DNA of 43,912 bases. Origin: JANXQE01 sp035651635. GTDB lineage: Bacteria; Verrucomicrobiota; Verrucomicrobiia; Limisphaerales; UBA8199. The stretch lies in the NCBI GenBank assembly GCA_035651635.1, contig DASRFK010000092.1, forward strand, positions 1 to 43,912. The letters run 5' to 3'. Each line of letters starts with the position of its first letter. Position 1 is the first letter of the stretch. Under the pieces are notes generated by a model, which was not told the DNA's origin, ran no database searches, and worked only from the letters and a program-made list of their open reading frames with translations. This document shows, one piece after another, positions 30,927 to 38,215 of this stretch. A program made the translations under genes and the position numbers.

Positions 30927-32114
30927 TCAGACCGCCTTCGGCATTTTGGTCCAGGCGCCTTTCTTCTCGCTGCTCTTGACGGCCGTTTCGATGAAGGCCA
31001 GGCCAGTCCAGCCGTCTTCCACATTGGCGTATTTGGAACCGTCAGCTTGGAAGGGCTCGCCGGCTTTCCATTTACGGATGTCGGCTTCGAACGAGCGATG
31101 CAGCCGGGCATATGCGTCGTGAAACGCTTCCGGGTGGCCCGAAGGTATCGTGGGCTCCGCCATGAGATCGGCCGGAACATCCTTTGGCAGGAAACCGTCG
31201 CCGGGGGTGACAGCTCCGCGCCAATAAACGCGGTCGGGTTGATTGGCCAGGTGGATGGTGATTGATTCGGGCTCTTCCTGGCGCCAGCGCAGCGTTCCCT
31301 TGGTGCCGACGACTTCAATTCCAAGATCGTTTTTGTGACCGATGGAGACCTGCGAGGCACGAACCAGCGCTTTGGCGCCGTTGCTTAAATGGCAGTACAC
31401 CGTGAAGTGATCGTCCAAAGGACGGCCTTCGACAAAGGTTTCGAGTTGAGCGGAAACTTCGGTGACGTCCAGGCCAGTTACGTATCTTAATTGCATGAGG
31501 GCATGGGTGCCGATATCGCCGCCGCAGCCGGAGCCGCCGGCCAGTTTCGGGTTGGTTCGCCAAGCGGCCTGCATCTGACCGGTGGCTTCCAACTTGGTGG
31601 CGAGCCAGCCTTGCAAGTAGTAGGAATCGACCCAGCGGATGTCACCCAGCAATCCGGCACGGACAATGTAGCGGGAGAAGCGAGTGGTCCAATGGCCAAG
31701 GTAAGTGTGAGCGACGGCAAAGGGCACATTGTTTTTGCGCACGGCTTTGACGAGCTCGGTCGCTTCTTTGAGGTTCAGGCAAAGGGGCTTCTCGCACATC
31801 ACCGCGATGCCGGCCTTGATGGCTTTCATGGCGGGGTCATAATGGACGTGGTTCGGGGTGACGATCACGATGTAATCGAGCTTCTTCTCTCCCGCGCCGG
31901 CATTGCCGGAAATCATTTCGTCATAAGACCCGTAACCTTTAATCGGGTAAGGCCAGTTGGCGGCCTCTTCGAGGGCGACCTTGGGGTCGGGGAACAGCGC
32001 GGCTGCAACGACTCGGCGGGTGCCGTCAAAATGGATCGCTTTCTGGTGGGGCTGGACGATAAAAGCGCCTTTGCCACCACCGACCAAACCGACGTTTAAG
32101 GGTGCTTTAGACAT
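30927..32114 (-). CDS. Gfo/Idh/MocA family oxidoreductase
   Basis: A 395-residue NAD(P)-dependent oxidoreductase of the Gfo/Idh/MocA family. The N-terminal Rossmann fold opens with LNVGLVGGGKGAFI, then DYIVIVTPNHVHYDPA and the diagnostic MCEKPLCLNLKEA. The C-terminal alpha/beta domain holds GGSGCGGDIGTHALMQLRYV, with the usual catalytic His in GGDIGTH, and the expected SNGAKALVRASQVS sheet. Such enzymes oxidise or epimerise sugars and inositols. The substrate cannot be read from sequence; closeness to xylA hints at sugar metabolism, but the genes are convergent. The ATG at 32114 is the clear start. No signal peptide was seen, so it is cytoplasmic. Confidence 0.93.
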   Translation of the reverse strand: MSKAPLNVGLVGGGKGAFIVQPHQKAIHFDGTRRVVAAALFPDPKVALEEAANWPYPIKGYGSYDEMISGNAGAGEKKLDYIVIVTPNHVHYDPAMKAIKAGIAVMCEKPLCLNLKEATELVKAVRKNNVPFAVAHTYLGHWTTRFSRYIVRAGLLGDIRWVDSYYLQGWLATKLEATGQMQAAWRTNPKLAGGSGCGGDIGTHALMQLRYVTGLDVTEVSAQLETFVEGRPLDDHFTVYCHLSNGAKALVRASQVSIGHKNDLGIEVVGTKGTLRWRQEEPESITIHLANQPDRVYWRGAVTPGDGFLPKDVPADLMAEPTIPSGHPEAFHDAYARLHRSFEADIRKWKAGEPFQADGSKYANVEDGWTGLAFIETAVKSSEKKGAWTKMPKAV

Positions 32115-32297
32115 AAATAGAATTCCTGTGTTTCGTTCGAGTTTTTATTCAATACGATACGGCGCTAGGAAGCCTGCGACGTCTGGACCGGGGCTTTCCA
32201 CCGCGTCTCGGTGCCAACAGAGTCCCCAATTCAAAGTTGGGATTGAATTGGGTCCCGCCGCCTTTATAGTGGCCGAGGTTAGCTACGTCAATGAGTT

Positions 32298-33332
32298 ATG
32301 CCGCTTACTGCCGCCGAAATCGCCAAACACCTCGGAGGCGAGGTCATCGGAGACCCGGCCCTGCTGCTCAAAGGCTTTGCGCCGGCCGACCGCGCCCAAC
32401 CGGGTGACCTGACGTTCGCTGAAAACGAAAGCTACTTTGCTCGGGCCGAACAAAGCGCGGCCGCCGCGATCATTGTGGACGGCGCTTTTACCTCCACTCG
32501 CAAAGTTTTGCTCCGCGTACCCAATGCCCGGATTGCTTTTGCCAAAGTTCTACCCCTGTTTTTTCCCGAACCCGCCTTTGCGGCAGGCATCCATCCGACC
32601 GCGGTGGTGGCGTCGACGGCTGCGGTCGATCCCTCGGCGCACATCGGGCCGTACTGTGTTGTGGGTGAAGGGGTGCGGGTGGGCCCACGGAGCGTGCTTC
32701 AAGGAGGGAATTTTGTGGGCCAACAGTGCGTTCTGGGCGAAGAGGTACGGCTTTTCCCCAATGTCACGCTGTATCCGTGTTCGGAATTAGGGAACCGGGT
32801 GCGCATCCATTCCGGAACAGTCGTTGGTTCCGACGGGTTTGGTTACGTACAAGACGAAGGAATCCACCGCAAGGTGCCTCAGATTGGTTGCGTTATCATT
32901 CGGGATGACGTGGAGATTGGGGCCAATGTCACCATCGATCGGGGGGCGCTCGGACCCACGGTCATTGGGCGGGGTACAAAAATCGATAATCTCGTGCAGA
33001 TCGCCCATAATGTGACGATCGGTGAGCACTGCCTGGTCGTGTCTCAGGCAGGCATTGCGGGCAGTTCGAAGCTGGGCAATTTCGTCGTGCTGGCGGGGCA
33101 GGTCGGGATCGCGGGCCACCTGAAAATCGGAAACCATGTTTCCGTGGCGGCGCAATCGGGCGTCATGCGCAGCATTCCCGACGGCGAGAAATGGTTGTGG
33201 AGTCCGGCCCAACCCGACCGCCAGGCCAAGCGCCAAATGATCGCGCTGCAGCAGTTGCCCGACCTGCTGCGTCGTTTTAACGAGCTCGAAAAGGCCCTCG
33301 CGGGTGCCGGTGTTTGGCCCCCCAGCACCTAA
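32298..33332 (+). CDS. lpxD: UDP-3-O-acylglucosamine N-acyltransferase
   Basis: A 344-residue enzyme of lipid A synthesis that adds the N-linked 3-hydroxyacyl chain to UDP-3-O-acyl-glucosamine, using acyl-ACP, in the cytoplasm. The N-terminal uridine-binding domain (about 1-100) has the pattern LKGFAPADRAQPGDLTFAEN. The rest is a left-handed beta helix of hexapeptide repeats (VVIGEGV- and IGPYCVVG-type), with the catalytic His near 237 in QIAHNVTIG and the DGFGYVQD loop. It shows the organism is an LPS-bearing diderm. It stands alone; the usual lpx neighbours (lpxA, fabZ) are not in the window. The ATG at 32298 has a weak GAGG upstream. Confidence 0.96.
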   Translation: MPLTAAEIAKHLGGEVIGDPALLLKGFAPADRAQPGDLTFAENESYFARAEQSAAAAIIVDGAFTSTRKVLLRVPNARIAFAKVLPLFFPEPAFAAGIHPTAVVASTAAVDPSAHIGPYCVVGEGVRVGPRSVLQGGNFVGQQCVLGEEVRLFPNVTLYPCSELGNRVRIHSGTVVGSDGFGYVQDEGIHRKVPQIGCVIIRDDVEIGANVTIDRGALGPTVIGRGTKIDNLVQIAHNVTIGEHCLVVSQAGIAGSSKLGNFVVLAGQVGIAGHLKIGNHVSVAAQSGVMRSIPDGEKWLWSPAQPDRQAKRQMIALQQLPDLLRRFNELEKALAGAGVWPPST

Positions 33333-33340
33333 CTTGAAGA

Positions 33341-33371
33341 CCACGGATGGATACCGATTGACACGGATAAG
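33341..33371. repeat. Dispersed GGAT-rich repeat, copy 2
   Basis: CCACGGATGGATACCGATTG, continuing ACACGGATAAG, follows lpxD. It is related to 30837-30870 and lies inverted relative to 33463-33495, so the two could pair imperfectly over about 30 bases. Confidence 0.55.
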
Positions 33372-33462
33372 ACAGTAAGAGAATTGCTTGGTTTCAAATC
33401 TGCCCCGCTTGCCAAATGGAGCGGCGCGCTAATGACGTCCAGGTTTTCACGTTTCGGTCCGC

Positions 33463-33495
33463 TCTCATCCGTGTTTATCGGCTTTCATTCGCGGT
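33463..33495. repeat. Dispersed GGAT-rich repeat, copy 3 (inverted)
   Basis: CTCATCCGTGTTTATCGGCT, then TTCATTCGCGGTT; its reverse complement resembles copy 2 at about 22 of 30 positions. It lies in the 238-base gap between lpxD and the sigma factor gene. Confidence 0.55.
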
Positions 33496-33570
33496 TGAAA
33501 CGGGACCCGAACGAATACCACTTTTCCTCAAACCTTGTTCGATTGCCAGTGTTTGGTAGATTGGACGACT

Positions 33571-34179
33571 ATGTCCACCGATTTGGACCCGGATGCCGCC
33601 CTGATGCTGCGCGTCAAGCAGGGCGACTGGGGAGCCTTTGCCGAATTGGTCGACAAGTACAAGCAACCCGTGATGAATCTCGTTTACCGAATGTTACGGG
33701 ATTCAACTGAGGCCGAAGATTTAGCGCAAGTTGTTTTTCTTCAGGTATATAAGTCGGCCGACAGGTATCATGTTTCCGCTAAGTTTTCGACCTGGGTGTT
33801 TACCATTGCAAGGAATCTTTGCCTGAACGAAATCCGCCGGCGTTCCAGGCACCCCGCTGATTCGCTGGAGGGCTCGCAATCCGAGCATGATGACCAACCC
33901 GAGCGCCAGTATGAAGATCGGAAAGCGTTTGCCGCGCCCGACGCGCTGCTCCATGGCGAACTGGAGCAAAAAGTTGAGGAAGCCCTGGCGGAGCTTCCAG
34001 AGAACCAACGCACCGCCATTGTCCTGTGCCGCGGGGAGGAATTGAGCTACGAGGATATTGCCGAAATCCTGGGCTGCTCGGTTTCAGCGACCAAATCTCT
34101 CATCCACCGCGGCCGGGAAACTTTGAAACAACGACTCAAGCCGTACCTGCGCACCGGCAGTTGGTCCAAGAGCAAATGA
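33571..34179 (+). CDS. ECF RNA polymerase sigma factor (RpoE-like)
   Basis: A 202-residue sigma-70 family extracytoplasmic function factor. Region 2 shows FAELVDKYKQPVMNLVYRML and DAEDLAQ-type AEDLAQVVFLQVYK, then FSTWVFTIARNLCLNEIRRR. Region 4 has LPENQRTAIVLCRGEELSYE and a helix-turn-helix ILGCSVSATKSLIHRGRE. It would bind core polymerase and read stress-type promoters. The anti-sigma-like gene follows 45 bases later and a DUF3106 gene after that, forming one operon. The ATG at 33571 (MSTDLDPDAALM) is preferred over an in-frame ATG 12 codons earlier. It is of a different type from the sigma factor at 8548, so each is likely to have its own control. Confidence 0.95.
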   Translation: MSTDLDPDAALMLRVKQGDWGAFAELVDKYKQPVMNLVYRMLRDSTEAEDLAQVVFLQVYKSADRYHVSAKFSTWVFTIARNLCLNEIRRRSRHPADSLEGSQSEHDDQPERQYEDRKAFAAPDALLHGELEQKVEEALAELPENQRTAIVLCRGEELSYEDIAEILGCSVSATKSLIHRGRETLKQRLKPYLRTGSWSKSK

Positions 34180-34224
34180 TCGCAACTTTTGATAAAAAAT
34201 GGTTTTAAAACTCCCTAGAGACTT

Positions 34225-34728
34225 ATGAGTAAGGATCCGCTATACGAACGACTTCGCGAGACCAGTTGGCGGCGCAAATTAACTCCCGATGAGCAGGCGC
34301 GCCTGTCGGAATTGCTGGCGACAGATTCGGAGCTTCAAAGTGATTGGGAAAACGAGGCTGGCCTGAACCGGGCTTTGGCTGAGTTGGCGCCGGTCCCCGT
34401 CTCAAACAACTTCACCGCGCAGGTCCTTGCTGAGGCTAAACGGGAAGCGGCCATTTTCGAGCGCACACGCAGGCCGGCAATGAACCAGGTTGCCTGGTGG
34501 TTTCGTTGGCTGCCCAAAGTCGCTGTGGCTGCCGTGGTTTTCGCGGCTGGTGTGATCTCCTACCAGCACGTGCAAGAAAACAGGCGTGAGGAGGTCGCCC
34601 ACAGCTTGAGCGCCATTTCTCAAATTCCATCCGTTCCTAATCCCGAGGTGCTGGAGGATTTCGATGCTATTGTGGCGCTTGGATCCAATCCTCCCGCGGA
34701 CGAGGAACTGTTGCGGGTGATGCAATGA
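34225..34728 (+). CDS. Putative membrane-bound anti-sigma factor
   Basis: A 167-residue single-pass membrane protein. The cytoplasmic N-terminus (about 1-95) includes a short helical segment (RKLTPDEQARLSELLATDS) typical of anti-sigma proteins of Verrucomicrobiota, one membrane helix lies at about 97-115 (PKVAVAAVVFAAGVISY), and the C-terminus outside is short. It has no zinc-binding HxxxCxxC motif, so it is not a ZAS anti-sigma factor. Its place directly after the ECF sigma gene implies it holds that factor at the membrane. Its stop overlaps the ATG of the next gene. The anti-sigma role is inferred from position and topology. Confidence 0.7.
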   Translation: MSKDPLYERLRETSWRRKLTPDEQARLSELLATDSELQSDWENEAGLNRALAELAPVPVSNNFTAQVLAEAKREAAIFERTRRPAMNQVAWWFRWLPKVAVAAVVFAAGVISYQHVQENRREEVAHSLSAISQIPSVPNPEVLEDFDAIVALGSNPPADEELLRVMQ

Positions 34729-35726
34729 GTCGAGCGGGTTCAGTCCTTCGCTTTGGGGCACCTGTTTTGGCTGGGGCGCTGCTGTTTTGTGTTTCGGCGT
34801 CGCCCCAGCAACCTGGGGCAGCGAGTGTTGAGCCCTCAAGTTCCAGCCCGACCAAGGCCATGCCGCCTCGGCCCGCTCCGCCCAAACCACCAGTCGATCT
34901 GTTCCGCAGCCTTCTAGCCATGTCGTCCGTCGAGCGCCGCGAGTTCCTGGCGAAACGCTCGCCTGAAGCCCAGAAGCTGATTCTGGCCAAAATTCAGGAG
35001 TACGAAGGACTCTCCCCTGATTTGCGTGAGCTGCGCCTCCGCGTTACCGAATTGCGGTGGTACCTGCTTCCGCTTCTGAGCGCGCCTGTGGCGGACCGAG
35101 CGGAAAGATTAGGAGCGGTTCCGGCCGACCTTCGAGACCTGATCGAGGCCCGCTTAAATCAATGGGACAAGCTAACTCCGGAGCTCCAGAAACAATTTCT
35201 CGAAAACGAAGCCACCATCAGGTTTTATTTTGAGATGGCAGCGGGCAAGCCGGCGCAACCGGGCGAGGCCACCAACACCCCCGCCCCAGAAAACTCAGGC
35301 CTCCAACGTTGGCGGACGTTAAGCGACGGGCAGCGTCAGGAGATCGCCCGGCATTTCTCCGAGTACTTTGATTTCTCGCCGACCGAAAAGGAGCGAATCC
35401 TGCACAGCCTCTCGGAACCCGAACGCCTGCAGATTGAGAAGACCCTCGATACGTTTGGAGGTCTGAGCCATGCGCAGCGGTTGCAGTGCTTCCGTTCATT
35501 CCAGAAGTTCGCCAGCTTTACGCCCGAGGAGCGCCAGCAGTTTTTGCATAACGCCAAGCGTTGGGAACAAATGTCTCCTTCGGACCGGCAAGCCTGGCGC
35601 AACCTTGTTTCGAGTCTATCGCATCAACCACCGCTGCCGCCCGGACTGAGCCAACCACCCGTGCCGCTGCGTCCGGTCCCAACGGTGCTGGATCCACGCA
35701 AGGCATCCTGGGCTACCAACCAATAA
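34725..35726 (+). CDS. DUF3106 domain-containing exported protein
   Basis: A 333-residue protein with a signal peptide (about 1-27), a Pro/Ser-rich stretch, then several copies of a helical repeat that contains LS/TPE-xx-R-Q-xx-L motifs (MSSVERREFLAK, LTPELQKQFLENEATIRFYF, LSDGQRQEIARHF, FTPEERQQFLHNAKRWEQMS), the mark of DUF3106. These resemble periplasmic helical proteins of the CpxP/heavy-metal-sensor kind. It ends in a Pro-rich tail. Its ATG overlaps the anti-sigma stop (ATGA), so the three-gene set sigma, anti-sigma and DUF3106 is one unit. It may sense the periplasmic stress for the sigma system; this is an inference. Confidence 0.85.
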   Translation: MSRAGSVLRFGAPVLAGALLFCVSASPQQPGAASVEPSSSSPTKAMPPRPAPPKPPVDLFRSLLAMSSVERREFLAKRSPEAQKLILAKIQEYEGLSPDLRELRLRVTELRWYLLPLLSAPVADRAERLGAVPADLRDLIEARLNQWDKLTPELQKQFLENEATIRFYFEMAAGKPAQPGEATNTPAPENSGLQRWRTLSDGQRQEIARHFSEYFDFSPTEKERILHSLSEPERLQIEKTLDTFGGLSHAQRLQCFRSFQKFASFTPEERQQFLHNAKRWEQMSPSDRQAWRNLVSSLSHQPPLPPGLSQPPVPLRPVPTVLDPRKASWATNQ

Positions 35727-35858
35727 AATAAGGCCGAAGCCCTTACGTTCCGCCCGCTGGGGACGTGGGTGCGACATCCCAGCGCGATGCCCATGGCGAC
35801 TTGTGGGAGCCCCAAGGGAGGGTGCGATTAGAAGTATCGGTCTTAGCTGGAAGCCGAA

Positions 35859-35958
35859 AAAAGCGGCAGAGAATTCCGCAGTCCAAACCGCAAGCGCGAC
35901 ACGGGCGCGGGCCTCGAGAACCGAAGGTTTTGGAGTGCGGCAGCCCTCTGCCGCTTTT
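35859..35958. repeat. REPIN-like pair of inverted palindromes
   Basis: Two copies of a GCGGCAGAG..CCGCA.TCCAAA motif face each other: unit A at 35859-35887 and, inverted, unit B at 35928-35958 (TTTGGAGTGCGGCAG, then CCTCTGCCGCTTTT). Each is a small palindrome and together they form the layout of a REPIN. They fill the centre of the 329-base gap between the DUF3106 gene and lgt; nothing else was seen in that gap. Confidence 0.75.
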
Positions 35959-36055
35959 CTGCCGCTCAACACACAGAAGACCGACAGATTTAATCACACC
36001 CGTGGGCGCCAGCGGATTTGACCCGTAGGCCGGCTTAAGGCAACTTAGGAGCTTC

Positions 36056-36841
36056 GTGCATCCGATCGCCTTCCAACTCGGCTCGCTCACCATCACCTGG
36101 TATGGAGTGATGGTGGCACTGGCTTTTTTAATTGGACTTTGGACCGCCAGCCGACGGGGGCTGAGCAGCGGGTTCCCCTCGGAGAAGATTCTGGACCTCG
36201 GGCCCTGGCTCATTATTGGCACCATCGTAGGTGCCCGAACACTGTACGTGATTTCTTACTGGAACGAGCAGTTCTCGGGACGGCCGATTTTTGAGATCTT
36301 CATGGTTTGGAAAGGAGGATTAGTTTACTACGGCGGCTTCATCGGCGCGACCTTGGCCGGCATTTTGTACGCTCGTGTTAAACGGCTGCCTTTGTGGAAA
36401 CTGGGAGACGTGCTGGCCCCCAGCATCGCGCTCGGCTCTGTCTTCGGTCGCATCGGGTGTCTGATGAACGGTTGTTGTTACGGCCGAGAATGCAGTTTGC
36501 CGTGGGCGATTCACTTCCCTCCCGGGCATCAAACTTACCCGCACGGGGTGCATCCCACGGAGATGTACGATTCTCTGCTTAACCTGGTGCTGTACCTCGG
36601 CCTGGCCTGGTTGTATCGACACAAAAAATTCGACGGCGAGGTCTTTGCCGCCTACCTGGTGGGCTATGCGATTTTTCGCTCCATTGTGGAAATGTTCCGC
36701 GGCGACTATCCGCAGTATTATTTCGGCTGGGCCACTCCGGCGCACCTGGTCAGCCTGGGGATTCTCGTGGTCGGCATTGTGCTCTGGCTGGTATTGCCGA
36801 AGACCTCGGCACAAACCGCCCGTGGCGGGGCTAACCGGTGA
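36056..36841 (+). CDS. lgt: Prolipoprotein diacylglyceryl transferase
   Basis: A 261-residue inner-membrane enzyme that moves diacylglyceryl from phosphatidylglycerol to the lipobox Cys of prolipoproteins. Seven hydrophobic segments and the signature VFGRIGCLMNGCCYGR near 135-150 identify it (the essential Arg, Asn and Gly are present). The loop WKGGLVYYGGFIGA has Tyr where E. coli Lgt has His103 (FHGGLIG), a variant known from other lineages. The start is GTG 36056 with AGGAG four bases upstream. Its stop overlaps the GTG of miaA by four bases (GTGA), giving coupled translation. It provides lipidation for predicted lipoproteins such as that at 20473. Confidence 0.96.
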   Translation: MHPIAFQLGSLTITWYGVMVALAFLIGLWTASRRGLSSGFPSEKILDLGPWLIIGTIVGARTLYVISYWNEQFSGRPIFEIFMVWKGGLVYYGGFIGATLAGILYARVKRLPLWKLGDVLAPSIALGSVFGRIGCLMNGCCYGRECSLPWAIHFPPGHQTYPHGVHPTEMYDSLLNLVLYLGLAWLYRHKKFDGEVFAAYLVGYAIFRSIVEMFRGDYPQYYFGWATPAHLVSLGILVVGIVLWLVLPKTSAQTARGGANR

Positions 36842-37797
36842 GCGTTGCCGCGGCTTCGGTCGGCCAGAAACGCTTGCTGGCGCTTACCGGCCCGACGGCA
36901 GTTGGAAAAAGCCAGGTGGCCTTGCTACTGGCCGAACAACTAGGCGGCGAAATCGTTTCCGTGGATTCCATGCAGGTCTATCGCGGCATGGATATCGGGA
37001 CCGCCAAACCTGCCCCGGAGCAACGGGCGCGGGTGCCGCATCTTTTGATCGACGTGGTCGAGCTCACCGACTCTTTCAACGCGGCGCAATTCGTCAAGCT
37101 GGCACACCAGGCGGTGGCGGACATCCTCACTCGAGGACGTGTGCCGATCCTTTGCGGCGGGACCGGTCTGTACCTTCGGGCTTTTTTTGAAGGACTCGGA
37201 CCGGCTCCCTCAAGTTCGCCGGCCTTGAGAGCGGAGTTGGAAACGATGACGCTGGATCAGCTCGTGGGAGAATTGGGAAAACTCGATCCGATTACGTTCG
37301 CGCGCATCGATCGACAGAACCGGCGGCGGATCATCCGTGCCTTGGAAGTGATTCGCCTCACCGGCAAACCCTATTCGCAACAGCGCGCCGATTGGCAACC
37401 AGCAGACCGGCCACACCCCAAGCCCGGCCGGATCTTCGGTCTGCGGCGCGGCCGGGACGACCTGGAAAGAAGAATCCAGGCGCGGGTGGACCAAATGTTC
37501 GAAAAAGGATTAGTGGCTGAAACCGAAGCTCTGCTCGGAAAGGGGCTGGAGCAAAATCCGACCGCGATGCAGGCCCTGGGATATCGCCAGGTTGTGCAAT
37601 ACTTGCAAGGTGCGCGTTCACTAGCCGAAACTGTCGCTTTGGCAAAGGTCCGTACGCGCCAATTCGCCAAACGCCAAATGACCTGGTTCCGCCATCAGTT
37701 GGCACTGGAGTGGATCGAAGTGACGGAAAATGAGAGGGCGCAACGGATCGCAGAGCAAATCGCTCAGCGATGGAATGCGATTAGTGAGAATTCGTGA
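36838..37797 (+). CDS. miaA: tRNA dimethylallyltransferase
   Basis: A 319-residue enzyme that adds a dimethylallyl group to A37 of tRNAs reading UNN codons. The P-loop GPTAVGKSQVALL opens at about residue 17, followed by VSVDSMQVYRGMDIGTAKP, VPHLLIDV, and the tRNA-binding LCGGTGLYLRAFFEG, all family markers. The conserved AMQALGYRQ motif near 240 is present. The start is a GTG overlapping the lgt stop (GTGA). The length is normal. The DUF1328 gene follows convergently, 27 bases on. Confidence 0.97.
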   Translation: MSVAAASVGQKRLLALTGPTAVGKSQVALLLAEQLGGEIVSVDSMQVYRGMDIGTAKPAPEQRARVPHLLIDVVELTDSFNAAQFVKLAHQAVADILTRGRVPILCGGTGLYLRAFFEGLGPAPSSSPALRAELETMTLDQLVGELGKLDPITFARIDRQNRRRIIRALEVIRLTGKPYSQQRADWQPADRPHPKPGRIFGLRRGRDDLERRIQARVDQMFEKGLVAETEALLGKGLEQNPTAMQALGYRQVVQYLQGARSLAETVALAKVRTRQFAKRQMTWFRHQLALEWIEVTENERAQRIAEQIAQRWNAISENS

Positions 37798-37824
37798 GAT
37801 TCGTGTCTAATTCTGAATCTGTGT

Positions 37825-37998
37825 CTAGAAGATCTTTCTGCCCGCCATGATCCCCAGCAACAGCAAAATAACAAAAATGGCGACGAACAGGAAAAAGAGG
37901 AACTTGGCGATATCCGCAGCGGCTCCGGCAATGCCGGTGAATCCCAAAAGCGCGGCAATCACCGCGATCACAAAGAAAATTGCTGCCCACCTCAACAT
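37825..37998 (-). CDS. DUF1328 small membrane protein
   Basis: A 57-residue protein, too short to be obvious, starting at ATG 37998 with AAAGGAA upstream. It reads MLRWAAIFFVIAVIAALLGF, then a Gly/Ala stretch (TGIAGAAADIAKFLFF) and a second hydrophobic helix ending LLLGIMAGRKIF. This is the DUF1328/YtjA family: two membrane helices joined by a short Gly/Ala turn, of unknown role, often linked to stress. The stop (TAG) is at 37825-37827. It is convergent with miaA. Confidence 0.9.
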   Translation of the reverse strand: MLRWAAIFFVIAVIAALLGFTGIAGAAADIAKFLFFLFVAIFVILLLLGIMAGRKIF

Positions 37999-38215
37999 AA
38001 ACTATTCCTTTCGTCCTGTGGCGGTTTCTGTTCCGCCTCTGTTGGACTATCCTAGGCCGCGACATTCCGCCCCGCTTTAGGGTCTTCTGCCCACTGCTTT
38101 ATCCTCAATGAACCCACCCGGCGGTGGAGGCATTCCACCTCACTAAAACGTGGCCCAACCCAGAACCCGTCTGCTCTTGAATTCAATGCCTGGTCTGTCA
38201 TATTCGCCACGTACC

